Of a stretch of 64,000 nucleotides of DNA, positions 43,668 through 52,992 are shown piece by piece. The stretch lies in assembly GCF_000422745.1 (NCBI RefSeq), contig NZ_AUGQ01000002.1:186001-250000 (forward strand), read 5' to 3'. This stretch comes from Microbacterium gubbeenense DSM 15944. Lineage in GTDB: Bacteria > Actinomycetota > Actinomycetes > Actinomycetales > Microbacteriaceae. The notes below the pieces were generated by a model. That model searched no databases and had not been told where the DNA came from. It worked only from the letters and a program-made list of their open reading frames with translations. Every line of letters begins with the position of its first letter. The stretch's first letter is position 1. Both the position numbers and the translations under genes were made by a program.

Positions 43668-45644
43668 TCAGCCGCAGTCCGCGGCGTCGTACGGAGCGCT
43701 CGCCGTCCCCGTTCTCACCGATCCATCGACGGCTGCCGTTCCTTCAGCCGTGATCTCGCCCGCCGGCACGTCGGACGACCGCGTGCTGAACGCGTGCGAC
43801 GTCGTCGCTCCCGGCTCCAGCCCCTCGAACGTCTTCGTGCCGAACGGCGAAGCGACCGTCACATCGGCCGCGACGTCGGCCTCGTTCGTCGCCTGCGCGA
43901 CGAGCACCGTCTTGCCCGCGACGCAGCGCGGGGACGCCTCGACGGACAGCGTCAGCGTCGGATCGGCGTCGTCTGCGGCGTGGAACTCGAACGTGTCGAT
44001 CTCGAAGAGGTCCCCCTCCGGGCCCGTGAACGAGAAGTACACGTCGTGCGTGCCGACGGCACCGTCGAGCTGTGCGGTCACGTCCTGCCAGTCACCCGCA
44101 GCTCCGTCGACGTCGATCGTTCCGACGACGGGTCCGTCCGGCGCGTCGAGGCGCACGTCGATCGACCCGCCCGCCTGCGCCGGCTTCACTCTCGCCGTCA
44201 CAGATGCCGCGCCGTCGTCGCCGAAGGCCACGGAGGACAGTCCTGTCCAGTCGCCGTCGTCGATGTCCGTCACGACGAGGTTGGGAGCCGACTCGCCGAA
44301 CTCCGCGGATCCGCCCTCGACCGCCGTCGTGGCGACGCCCTTGGTCCATCCGAGCGTCTCTGCCTCGAACAAGCGGTACGGGTCGAAGTCGCGCACCTGC
44401 TCCACGCCCTCGTAGTCGCCGACGACCTGCTGCACAGTGCCGTCTTCGTTGAAGCTGAGCTCCTGCAGATGCGGGCTGCGGTAGCCCTGCGTCGCGTCTC
44501 CGTTGACAGCCTTGTTCAGCGTCGGCGCGTGGTACGAGAAGTAGTACTTGCCCTCGTACTCGAAACCCGATTGGTGGTTGTTGCCCCCGGTGCCCGCGCC
44601 GAAGAACTGCGACTGGTTGGGGAACATCACACCCGCGTAGGTCTCCTTCGGCCACGACATCGGGTCCTCCGACATCAGGTAGCCGATCTCGCCGCCGCCC
44701 GGATAGCCGGGGAACGTCTCCTGCGCACCGCCGAAGTCGTCACCTCCGAAGTGCGACGAGTAGGACAGGTAGTAGTAGTCGCCGCGCTTGAACACCTGGG
44801 CCGCCTCGAACGAGACGGGCGTGTCGACGACGACGGCTGATCCCTCGGTGGAGACCATGTCGTCGCCGAGCTTGATCGCCCGGATGTTCTTCGGGTTGTT
44901 GAACCGCTCCTCGGCGGGCATGTCGGTCGACGCCGGACCGCCGCCGAAGTAGAGGTACGCCTGGCCGTCGTCGTCGACGAACGGCGCCGGGTCGAACCTC
45001 CACGCGACGCCCTCCGTTCCGGGGGTGCGGTCGTCGATCAGCGTATCCGTGCGCTCGCTCGTCCACGGGCCCACGGGCGAATCCCCCGTGAGTACGTTGG
45101 AGGAGCCGCCGCCGTTGGCGTAGTAGAGCAAGTACTTCTCCTTCCCGTCGATGACCTTCTTGGCCATGCCCGGTGCCCACGAGTTGTTCGTGAACGGAGC
45201 GACCCCGTCCTCCCCGGCGACGGGGATCTCGCCGTGATCGGTCCAGTTCACCATGTCGATCGAGGAGATGACCGTGATCTCGGTGATCTGGCCGTAGTCG
45301 ATCTGCGGAGACACCCCGGTGTCCGGGTCGGGCGCGTAGCCCTGGGTGTCGTTGGTCATGTACATGTACACGCGCCCGTTGTCGACGAAGCCGAAGCCAT
45401 CGGCGCCGAACTTGTGTCCCAGCAGCGGGTTGTGCTCGCCCGGCTTCTTGCCCGCGATCTCGATCGTCTTCGACGGCGATGCGGCGGCCGCAGACGCGTC
45501 GGCCGTACTCGGAAGTTCTGCTGAGTCGTCGGCGTGCGATGCCGCGGTCGCGGTGAGCGATGCGGCGGCGAGCGCCGTCGTCGTCAGCCCGACGACCGCC
45601 CATCTGGGCGTCCGCCTGCTCTTGTCGTGCTGTCGGTGAACCAC
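43668..45644 (-). CDS. Secreted GH43 arabinoxylan arabinofuranohydrolase-like enzyme with CBM6 (GH43 D)
   Basis: A 658-residue exported enzyme: signal peptide (about 1-38), GH43 propeller (about 65-440), CBM6-like domain (about 445-568, starting LFEAETLGWTKGV) and the shared tail (572-658). Putative catalytic residues are Asp82 (GADGFGF), Asp218 (RFDPAPFVDDDG) and Glu280 (SFEAAQVF). Stretches such as ITVISSIDMVNWTDHGEIPV and NNSWAPGM are very like Bacillus AXH-type enzymes that strip arabinose from xylan. The GTG at 45644 has AAGGAGGA upstream. It follows GH43 E on the minus strand, separated by two hairpins. Confidence 0.88.
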   Translation of the reverse strand: MVHRQHDKSRRTPRWAVVGLTTTALAAASLTATAASHADDSAELPSTADASAAAASPSKTIEIAGKKPGEHNPLLGHKFGADGFGFVDNGRVYMYMTNDTQGYAPDPDTGVSPQIDYGQITEITVISSIDMVNWTDHGEIPVAGEDGVAPFTNNSWAPGMAKKVIDGKEKYLLYYANGGGSSNVLTGDSPVGPWTSERTDTLIDDRTPGTEGVAWRFDPAPFVDDDGQAYLYFGGGPASTDMPAEERFNNPKNIRAIKLGDDMVSTEGSAVVVDTPVSFEAAQVFKRGDYYYLSYSSHFGGDDFGGAQETFPGYPGGGEIGYLMSEDPMSWPKETYAGVMFPNQSQFFGAGTGGNNHQSGFEYEGKYYFSYHAPTLNKAVNGDATQGYRSPHLQELSFNEDGTVQQVVGDYEGVEQVRDFDPYRLFEAETLGWTKGVATTAVEGGSAEFGESAPNLVVTDIDDGDWTGLSSVAFGDDGAASVTARVKPAQAGGSIDVRLDAPDGPVVGTIDVDGAAGDWQDVTAQLDGAVGTHDVYFSFTGPEGDLFEIDTFEFHAADDADPTLTLSVEASPRCVAGKTVLVAQATNEADVAADVTVASPFGTKTFEGLEPGATTSHAFSTRSSDVPAGEITAEGTAAVDGSVRTGTASAPYDAADCG

Positions 45645-45678
45645 GAATCCTCCTTGATCGATGTGCTGTGGCATGTGT

Positions 45679-45744
45679 GCCCCGCTCGGCGGCCGCCGAG
45701 CGGGGCGTCCGAGCAGGCGGGCCCGAATCACGCGGCCCGCCTGC
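45679..45744 (-). terminator. Two tandem hairpins between GH43 E and GH43 D
   Basis: Hairpin 1 (45713-45744) has an 11-bp stem with a 10-nt loop right after the GH43 E stop. Hairpin 2 (45679-45706) is a perfect 28-nt palindrome. Neither has a T-tract. They may lower read-through into GH43 D or protect the upstream message. Confidence 0.6.
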
Positions 45745-45749
45745 GCAGG

Positions 45750-48170
45750 TCAGGAGCAGCTGCGCGCGCCGTACTCAGCGTCCGCCTGCCAGGAGACCGG
45801 GGCGCCGTCGACCGTTGCCGAGAGCGACGCCGTCACGCTGCCGTCGGCGACCGCCGCGCCGCGGGTGCTGAACGCGACGGACGTGCCCTCCCCGGGTGCG
45901 ATCTCGCGCGACGCTTCGCGTCCGGACTCCGTGGTGAGATCGAGCGACACGGGAACGTCGGACTCATTGACCGCGCGCACCGCGATGACGACCTGGCCCG
46001 CGGCACAGCGCGTGTCGGCCTGCAGCGATACCTCGGGCACCGATTCGGATTCCGCGAGCGTTCCGAGGCGCGCGAGCTGGTAGCTGAGCGCGCGCTCCGG
46101 CGCGTCGATCTGGTTCTGCGTGCCGAAGCCGGCGGATACCGCTGCCTGCGCCTTCGCGAGCGCACCCTGCATGTCGGACCAGGCCTCGGCCGGGTGGTCG
46201 GCTTCGTCGAGCGACTCCGCATAGGCGATCGCGGCCTCGAGCTCGCTCGCGTCGAGCGGCTCTCCGTCGGAGCTGAGCGTATCGCTGAGCAGGAAGTGAT
46301 CGACATCGACGTGACCGCCCGCGGTCTGCGTCGCATAGTCGAACAGACCGACGCGGTGGCCCATGAAGTGCGTCAGACCTCCGTCGAGGTGCAGCGGCCC
46401 GACGGCGTCGCCGAGCTGCTGCCACGCACGGCCGTCGAGGCTGTAGGAGAACGTCGTGTACAGATCACCGGGCGAGGATGCGAAGTCGAGGTCGGCCTTG
46501 AGGTGCACCTCTGTCGCGTCACCGAGGTCAGCCGACTGCCCCGGGAGGAAGGACTCGACCTCAGCCTGGTCGATGGACGCGGAGAACGGCTGGCCGCGGT
46601 GCACGACGCCGACGCGGTACTCCCCGGCCGTGCGCGTGACGCCGACATACGAGAAGTCCCGGTTGTAGGCGGCGAGTCCGGCGACGTCGCCGTCGTTCAT
46701 CCCAGACACATCGAGCTTCGTCTCGACCGACTGGCGCGGGCCGAACGTGCGCTGCGAGAGCGTGTTGCGCGCCTCTTCGAGGCGTGTCAGCTCATCGCCC
46801 GATTGGTGCACATACTCGTCGGTGATGACGCTGCCCGTGGTGAGGCGCAGCCATCCGTCGCGGTCGGTCAGCGACCAGTACCGGTTGTCCGGTGCATGGT
46901 TCCACTGCCAGGCCGGATCGAGGTCAGAGCCGTTGTCCGCCAGCTCATCCGGATCGGCCCCGGCCTCCGCCGCGTCCCACTCCTCATCCTGGTACGCGCG
47001 GTGCTCCGCGTCGTTGTCGAAGTCGTCCGAGGCGACGATGCTCTTCTGCCGTTCGAAGCGCTCCTGCGCAGGCGACAGCTCGATGGGTTTGGCGAAGCTT
47101 CCGTCGACGGGAACCTCGCCGGCATCGCCGAAGGTCGGCCAGCCGTCTTCCCAGACCGCCGGGACCAGCGCCGGGATGCGCCCCAGCGGGAACGTGTCGC
47201 GGAAGAAGAATCCGTACCAGTCGTCGCCGCCGGCATCGTCGGCGACGGGCACGAGGCTCCCCTGTGCGAAGCCGTTCGAGTTCAGCACTCCGCGCGACTC
47301 GTACGGAGCGGGATCCTCGGCGAGACGGCCCAGCAGCTCGTCGGACCGGAACAGCGCCACCTGGCGCCCGCTGCTCGGCCAGGTGATCATGGCGACGTAG
47401 TACTGGCCGTCGATGTAGAACACCTGCGCACCTTCGAACAGGCCGTCGCTGCCCACATGCGACTCGTCCTCATAGTCGCTGCGGCGGATGACGTCGGGGA
47501 AGTCCTCCTCGATCGTGGTCAGATCGTCATCGAGGCGGGCCGCGCTGACACCGCCGTAGAACACATAGGGCGTGCCGCCGTTCGCCTCGTCGAAGAAGAG
47601 CGAAGGATCGTGCAGGCTGCGCCCGAGCGACGTACGGGTCCATGCGCCGTTCTCGATGTCGTCAGTGCGATACACGAACGCGCCGCCCAGGTTCAGGGAG
47701 TTGACCAGCACGTAGTAGGTGCCGTCGTGGTAGCGCAGCGACGATGCCCACTGCCCGCGCCCGTACGAGCTCTCCCCGTTTCGCAGCGAGAACTCATCCC
47801 CCGCGCTCAGGCGGTTGTACACGTAGTTCACGATCTCCCAGTTGACGAGGTCGTACGACTTCATGATCGGTGCGCCCGGGCTGAGCTGCATGGTGGTGCT
47901 GATCATGTAGTAGACGTCGCGCCCTTCGTCGTTCTCGGACGCGGGCACGCGTTCCACACTGACATCGGGCACATCGGCGTTCAGGAGCGGCACCGAGTAG
48001 GTGCCGTCGCCGTTGTCAGTCGTCGTGTACGACGATTCGGGCTCCCACGCCTCGGCGGCCTGCGCCGTCGGCGCGGTCGTGCTGACGCCCAAGCCGACGA
48101 GCAGTGCTGCCGCGGCGACGAACGCGGTCATCCTTCGCAGCCCCACCCTCGGGAACAGTTGAACGGACAC
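45750..48170 (-). CDS. Secreted GH43 beta-xylosidase/arabinofuranosidase-like enzyme (GH43 E)
   Basis: An 806-residue exported enzyme: signal peptide (about 1-39, ending AQA), GH43 propeller (about 60-370), GH43-associated beta-sandwich (about 400-630; QSVETKLDVSGMNDGDVAGLAAY), a helical FIVAR-like segment (about 645-705) and the shared tail (720-806). Putative catalytic residues are Asp69 (ADVPDVSV), Asp188 (LHDPSLFF) and Glu246 (LFEGAQVF). The pairing with the C-terminal beta-sandwich is typical of xylosidase/arabinofuranosidase members. The GTG at 48170 has AAGGAGGA upstream, in nearly the same leader sequence as GH43 D. It is divergent from the LacI regulator. Confidence 0.88.
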   Translation of the reverse strand: MSVQLFPRVGLRRMTAFVAAAALLVGLGVSTTAPTAQAAEAWEPESSYTTTDNGDGTYSVPLLNADVPDVSVERVPASENDEGRDVYYMISTTMQLSPGAPIMKSYDLVNWEIVNYVYNRLSAGDEFSLRNGESSYGRGQWASSLRYHDGTYYVLVNSLNLGGAFVYRTDDIENGAWTRTSLGRSLHDPSLFFDEANGGTPYVFYGGVSAARLDDDLTTIEEDFPDVIRRSDYEDESHVGSDGLFEGAQVFYIDGQYYVAMITWPSSGRQVALFRSDELLGRLAEDPAPYESRGVLNSNGFAQGSLVPVADDAGGDDWYGFFFRDTFPLGRIPALVPAVWEDGWPTFGDAGEVPVDGSFAKPIELSPAQERFERQKSIVASDDFDNDAEHRAYQDEEWDAAEAGADPDELADNGSDLDPAWQWNHAPDNRYWSLTDRDGWLRLTTGSVITDEYVHQSGDELTRLEEARNTLSQRTFGPRQSVETKLDVSGMNDGDVAGLAAYNRDFSYVGVTRTAGEYRVGVVHRGQPFSASIDQAEVESFLPGQSADLGDATEVHLKADLDFASSPGDLYTTFSYSLDGRAWQQLGDAVGPLHLDGGLTHFMGHRVGLFDYATQTAGGHVDVDHFLLSDTLSSDGEPLDASELEAAIAYAESLDEADHPAEAWSDMQGALAKAQAAVSAGFGTQNQIDAPERALSYQLARLGTLAESESVPEVSLQADTRCAAGQVVIAVRAVNESDVPVSLDLTTESGREASREIAPGEGTSVAFSTRGAAVADGSVTASLSATVDGAPVSWQADAEYGARSCS

Positions 48171-48251
48171 AGATCCTCCTTGATCGATATCGGTCGGCGA
48201 CACTCTGCGCCGATGCGGACGGAGCCCGATCAACGCCGCGCGATGCGTCAG

Positions 48252-48265
48252 GTTGATCGATCAAC
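48252..48265. promoter_or_regulatory. Perfect palindrome GTTGATCGATCAAC
   Basis: A 14-bp perfect palindrome with a central CG, the shape of a LacI-family operator. It sits 82 bp upstream of the GH43 E start and 102 bp upstream of the LacI gene. It differs from the shared site at 48282-48297, so it may serve a second regulator. Confidence 0.55.
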
Positions 48266-48281
48266 TTCCACGTGTTCCTGG

Positions 48282-48297
48282 ATGTTACCGGGAACAA
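48282..48297. promoter_or_regulatory. LacI-type operator shared with the WxL/GH43 locus
   Basis: ATGTTACCGGGAACAA, identical over 16 nt to 18430-18445. It lies between GH43 E and its divergent LacI gene, the usual place for a LacI autoregulatory site. An outer TGTTCC/GGAACA repeat also spans it. Confidence 0.68.
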
Positions 48298-48366
48298 TCA
48301 GCGAACCGCAAGGTCTGCGCCGCGGACGCGCGGCCCGCCGGCGCACGACGGTGCGAAGATGAGGGG

Positions 48367-49440
48367 ATGGTGGGGAGCAGCGGTCCGCGGGTGAGGATGC
48401 AGGACGTGGCGACCCACGCCGGGGTGTCGCATCAGACGGTCTCGAACGTGCTGAACGGGCGCGCCTCCCGAGTGAGCGACGCGACGCGGGAACGCGTCGT
48501 CGCGTCCATCAGCGCGCTCGACTACCGGATGAATCAGTCGGCGCGCTCGCTGCGGCGCGGCCGCACCGGAACCGTCGGGCTCGCCCTGCCGTCGTTCGAC
48601 TCGGAGTACTACGGGGCCTTCGCGGAGGCGCTGATGGTGCGCTTCGCGGATCGCGGCATCCGGCTCGTCGCCGAGCACACCGGGGGCATCGTGAGCGCGG
48701 AGATCAGCGCCCTCGCGTCATCCCATCTCGATGCCTACGACGGCTTCGTGCTCGCCCTGGCAGCGGGCGATGCCGAGCATCTCGACCGGATCGAGGCCGC
48801 AAAGCCGATCGTGCTCGTGGGTGAGCGCGCCCTGGCGAACAGATTCGACCATCTCCTGATGGACAACGTCGGCGGAGCGCGCCGGGCGACGGAGCATCTG
48901 CTGCAGCGCGGAGCCCGCAGAATCGTCGTTCTCGGCGGCGCGGCGGCCGAAGAGGAGTCCATGCCCGGGCTGCGCACCCGCGGTCACCTCGAGGCGCTCT
49001 CTGCGGCGGGGATCGACCCGGATCCGGCGCTGATCCTTCCGTCCGGCTTCACGCAGGCGGCGGGGTGCGACGGGCTCCGGAGCCTCCTCGCGCGCGATCA
49101 TCGCTTCGATGCGGTGTTCGCCGTCACCGATGCGGCCGCGCTCGGTGCGCTGCGGGCTCTGGCAGACGCCGGGCTGCGCGTTCCCGACGACGTGCAGGTC
49201 GTCGGCTTCGACAACATCGCTGCCGCCGCACATTCGACCCCGCGACTGACCACGGTCGATCCGAACAACGCGGCCCGGGCAGATTCTGTCGTCGAGCTCA
49301 TGATGGCTCGGCTCGACGGCGATTCCGCGCCCCTCGGACGCCAGGTCATCATGCACCCGGCCGCACTCGTCGAGCACGAATCCACTCTGAGCCGGCAGCA
49401 GATCGAGCCCGGACGACGCCGGGGCGGACCTGGCGCCTGA
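48367..49440 (+). CDS. LacI family transcriptional regulator
   Basis: A 357-residue repressor. The helix-turn-helix and hinge (about 10-70) read MQDVATHAGVSHQTVSNVLNG and NQSARSLRRGRTGTVGLALP. A periplasmic-binding-like sensor domain follows, with effector-domain strands LLMDNVGGARRATEHLL and VQVVGFDNI. Divergent orientation from GH43 E and two palindromes between them point to control of the GH43 genes by an oligo- or monosaccharide (arabinose or xylose products are the obvious guess). An identical operator at the first island extends its probable regulon. Confidence 0.92.
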   Translation: MVGSSGPRVRMQDVATHAGVSHQTVSNVLNGRASRVSDATRERVVASISALDYRMNQSARSLRRGRTGTVGLALPSFDSEYYGAFAEALMVRFADRGIRLVAEHTGGIVSAEISALASSHLDAYDGFVLALAAGDAEHLDRIEAAKPIVLVGERALANRFDHLLMDNVGGARRATEHLLQRGARRIVVLGGAAAEEESMPGLRTRGHLEALSAAGIDPDPALILPSGFTQAAGCDGLRSLLARDHRFDAVFAVTDAAALGALRALADAGLRVPDDVQVVGFDNIAAAAHSTPRLTTVDPNNAARADSVVELMMARLDGDSAPLGRQVIMHPAALVEHESTLSRQQIEPGRRRGGPGA

Positions 49441-49448
49441 CCCGGGCG

Positions 49449-50288
49449 CTACTCGTCGTCTTCGTCGTCCTCATCGGGATCGATGCCGGCGAAGATCTCG
49501 AGCTCGCGCTCCCAGGCGTCCTTCGCGAGGCGGTACCAGAGGTAGAACGAGAAGCCCGCGAACACGGCCCACTCGACCGCGTAGAAGAGGTTGAGCCAGT
49601 TGACCGTCTCGTCCTCGACGGGCGCATCGGCGACGATCATCTCGAGCCCCGCGTCCGTGATCCCGGCGGTCTCGTCCTCGAGCGCGACGAACGGCCGGTA
49701 CACGGACCCGTCGGTCTCGCCCCACTGACCGAGCAGCGCGGCGGGCGACATGCGCGTCATCTCGTACGGATCGTCGCCGGGCGCGAGGATCGGGCCCTCA
49801 TCCGACACGAGGCGTCCCCGCAGCTCGACGGGTTCGTCCGTCGCCGCGTCGGCGAGCTCAGCCGCGGCGCGCTCGGCGGATTCGACGTCGGGCGCCCACC
49901 CGATGGCGGCCGCGAGCGAGACGCCCTCGGCCTCGAGCCGGCCGGTCACCCACACGCCCTCGGTGCCGTCGTTCAGCCGCTGCGTGACGAGCAGGAAGTC
50001 TTCGGGATCCCAGGTTCCGGTCACGTCGACGCGCTGGCCGACGAGCTGTCCGTCGAGGTAGTCGCCCGGCTCAACGATCTCGGTGATCGGGCGCACTTCC
50101 TCGGTCGCCCCCTCGGGGATGAGGTCCGGGGCGAGCGCGCGTGCGAGCTGCCACTGCAGCAGCCACGCGAACACGCCGGCCACGATCAGGCACAGCGCGA
50201 GCATGCCGATCCAACGACCGCGCAGCATCACCTCGCGCAGCGTCGGCGGAAACTCCTCGAGCTCGTCGAGCGGCGCGCGCGAGCTCAT
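49449..50288 (-). CDS. SURF1 family protein (cytochrome oxidase assembly type)
   Basis: A 279-residue protein with one N-terminal transmembrane helix (about 28-48), an extracytoplasmic domain and a second helix (about 236-258; LFYAVEWAVFAGFSFYLWYRL), then an acidic tail. Elements such as WQLARAL, VDVTGTWDP and VELRGRLV match SURF1 topology. It assists cytochrome c oxidase assembly in other bacteria. It starts in an ATGA overlap with the GuaB3 stop. It borders the second accessory block. Confidence 0.85.
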   Translation of the reverse strand: MSSRAPLDELEEFPPTLREVMLRGRWIGMLALCLIVAGVFAWLLQWQLARALAPDLIPEGATEEVRPITEIVEPGDYLDGQLVGQRVDVTGTWDPEDFLLVTQRLNDGTEGVWVTGRLEAEGVSLAAAIGWAPDVESAERAAAELADAATDEPVELRGRLVSDEGPILAPGDDPYEMTRMSPAALLGQWGETDGSVYRPFVALEDETAGITDAGLEMIVADAPVEDETVNWLNLFYAVEWAVFAGFSFYLWYRLAKDAWERELEIFAGIDPDEDDEDDE

Positions 50289-51403
50289 TCGTACGGTGAG
50301 ACGACGACGTCGACGCGCTGGAACTCCTTGATGTCGGAGTATCCCGTCGTCGCCATCGACTTGCGCAGTGCGCCCAGCAGGTTCGTCGTGCCATCGGCCG
50401 TCGTGGCCGGGCCGAACAGCACCTCTTCGAGGGTCGCCGCCTGATCCACCGCCACGCGTCGTCCGCGCGGCAGAGTCGCGTGGTGCGCCTCCTGGCCCCA
50501 GTGGAACCCGCCGCCCGGGGCGTCGGTCGCGCGAGCGAGCGAGACGCCGAGCATGACGGCGTCCGCGCCCATCGCGATCGCCTTGACGATGTCGCCCGAG
50601 GTGCCCATGCCGCCGTCGGCGATCACGTGCACGTAGCGCCCGCCCGACTCATCCATGTAGTCGCGGCGCGCGGCTGAGACGTCGGCGACCGCGGTCGCCA
50701 TGGGCGTGTGGATCCCGAGCGCGGAGCGCGTCGTCGACGCGGCTCCCCCGCCGAAGCCCACGAGCACGCCCGCCGCGCCGGTGCGCATGAGGTGCAGGGC
50801 CGCCTTGTGCGTGCCCACACCTCCGACGATGACCGGAACGTCGAGGTCGTAGATGAACTGCTTGAGGTTCAGCGACTCGCCGTCGCTGGAGACGTGCTCG
50901 GCCGACACCGTCGTGCCGCGGATCACGAACAGGTCGACGCCCGCGTTCACCACCGTCTCGTAGTGCTCGGCGGTGCGCTGCGGCGACAGCGCGCCCGCTG
51001 CCACGACGCCCGCATCGCGGATCTCCGCAATGCGCTGCGTAATCAGCTCGGGCTTGATCGGCTCGGCGTACAGCGCCTGCATGCGCTGCGTCGCCGACTC
51101 CGCGGGAAGCGAGGCGATCTCGGCGAGAATCGGCGCCGGATCCTCATACCGCGTCCACAGGCCCTCGAGGTCGAGAACCCCGAGCACGCCCATGCGCCCG
51201 AGAGCGATCGCCGTCTCCGGGCTCACCACCGAGTCCATCGGCGCGCCGAGAATCGGCGTCTCGAACGTGAATGCGTCGATCGTCCACGACGTCGAAACGT
51301 CGGCCGGGTTGCGCGTGCGCCTCGTCGGCACGATCGCGACATCATCGAACGTATAGGCTCGCCTGCCGCGCTTACCGCGACCGAGCTCGATCTCCATGCT
51401 CAC
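50285..51403 (-). CDS. guaB3: GuaB3 family IMP dehydrogenase-related protein
   Basis: A 372-residue TIM-barrel protein of the actinobacterial/cyanobacterial GuaB3 group, lacking CBS domains. Family features are YTFDDVAIVPTRRTRN, ILGAPMDSVVSPETA and GRYVHVIADGGMGTSGDI. At the place of the IMPDH nucleophile loop (GSICTTR in GuaB here) it reads GAASTTR, with no Cys, so IMPDH chemistry is unlikely; GMP reductase or a structural role has been proposed for the family. The GTG at 51403 has AGGG seven bases upstream. It is 14 bp after guaB and coupled to the SURF1 gene. Confidence 0.9.
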   Translation of the reverse strand: MSMEIELGRGKRGRRAYTFDDVAIVPTRRTRNPADVSTSWTIDAFTFETPILGAPMDSVVSPETAIALGRMGVLGVLDLEGLWTRYEDPAPILAEIASLPAESATQRMQALYAEPIKPELITQRIAEIRDAGVVAAGALSPQRTAEHYETVVNAGVDLFVIRGTTVSAEHVSSDGESLNLKQFIYDLDVPVIVGGVGTHKAALHLMRTGAAGVLVGFGGGAASTTRSALGIHTPMATAVADVSAARRDYMDESGGRYVHVIADGGMGTSGDIVKAIAMGADAVMLGVSLARATDAPGGGFHWGQEAHHATLPRGRRVAVDQAATLEEVLFGPATTADGTTNLLGALRKSMATTGYSDIKEFQRVDVVVSPYE

Positions 51404-51417
51404 CGGATCACCCTACG

Positions 51418-52932
<1,515 letters not shown>

Positions 52933-52992
52933 CTACCTGACGTTGAGCGCTGCGCTCCTATTGTATGGCTCACAACCGTCGCGAATGCTGGG

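Noticed and set aside
45534..48362. A 942-codon open frame on the plus strand
   Set aside because: It is antisense to GH43 E, rich in Arg/Ala/Val without domains; an artefact of GC-rich codon third positions.
50285..51403. A second functional IMP dehydrogenase
   Set aside because: The catalytic Cys loop is replaced by GAASTTR and CBS domains are missing, so it belongs to GuaB3.
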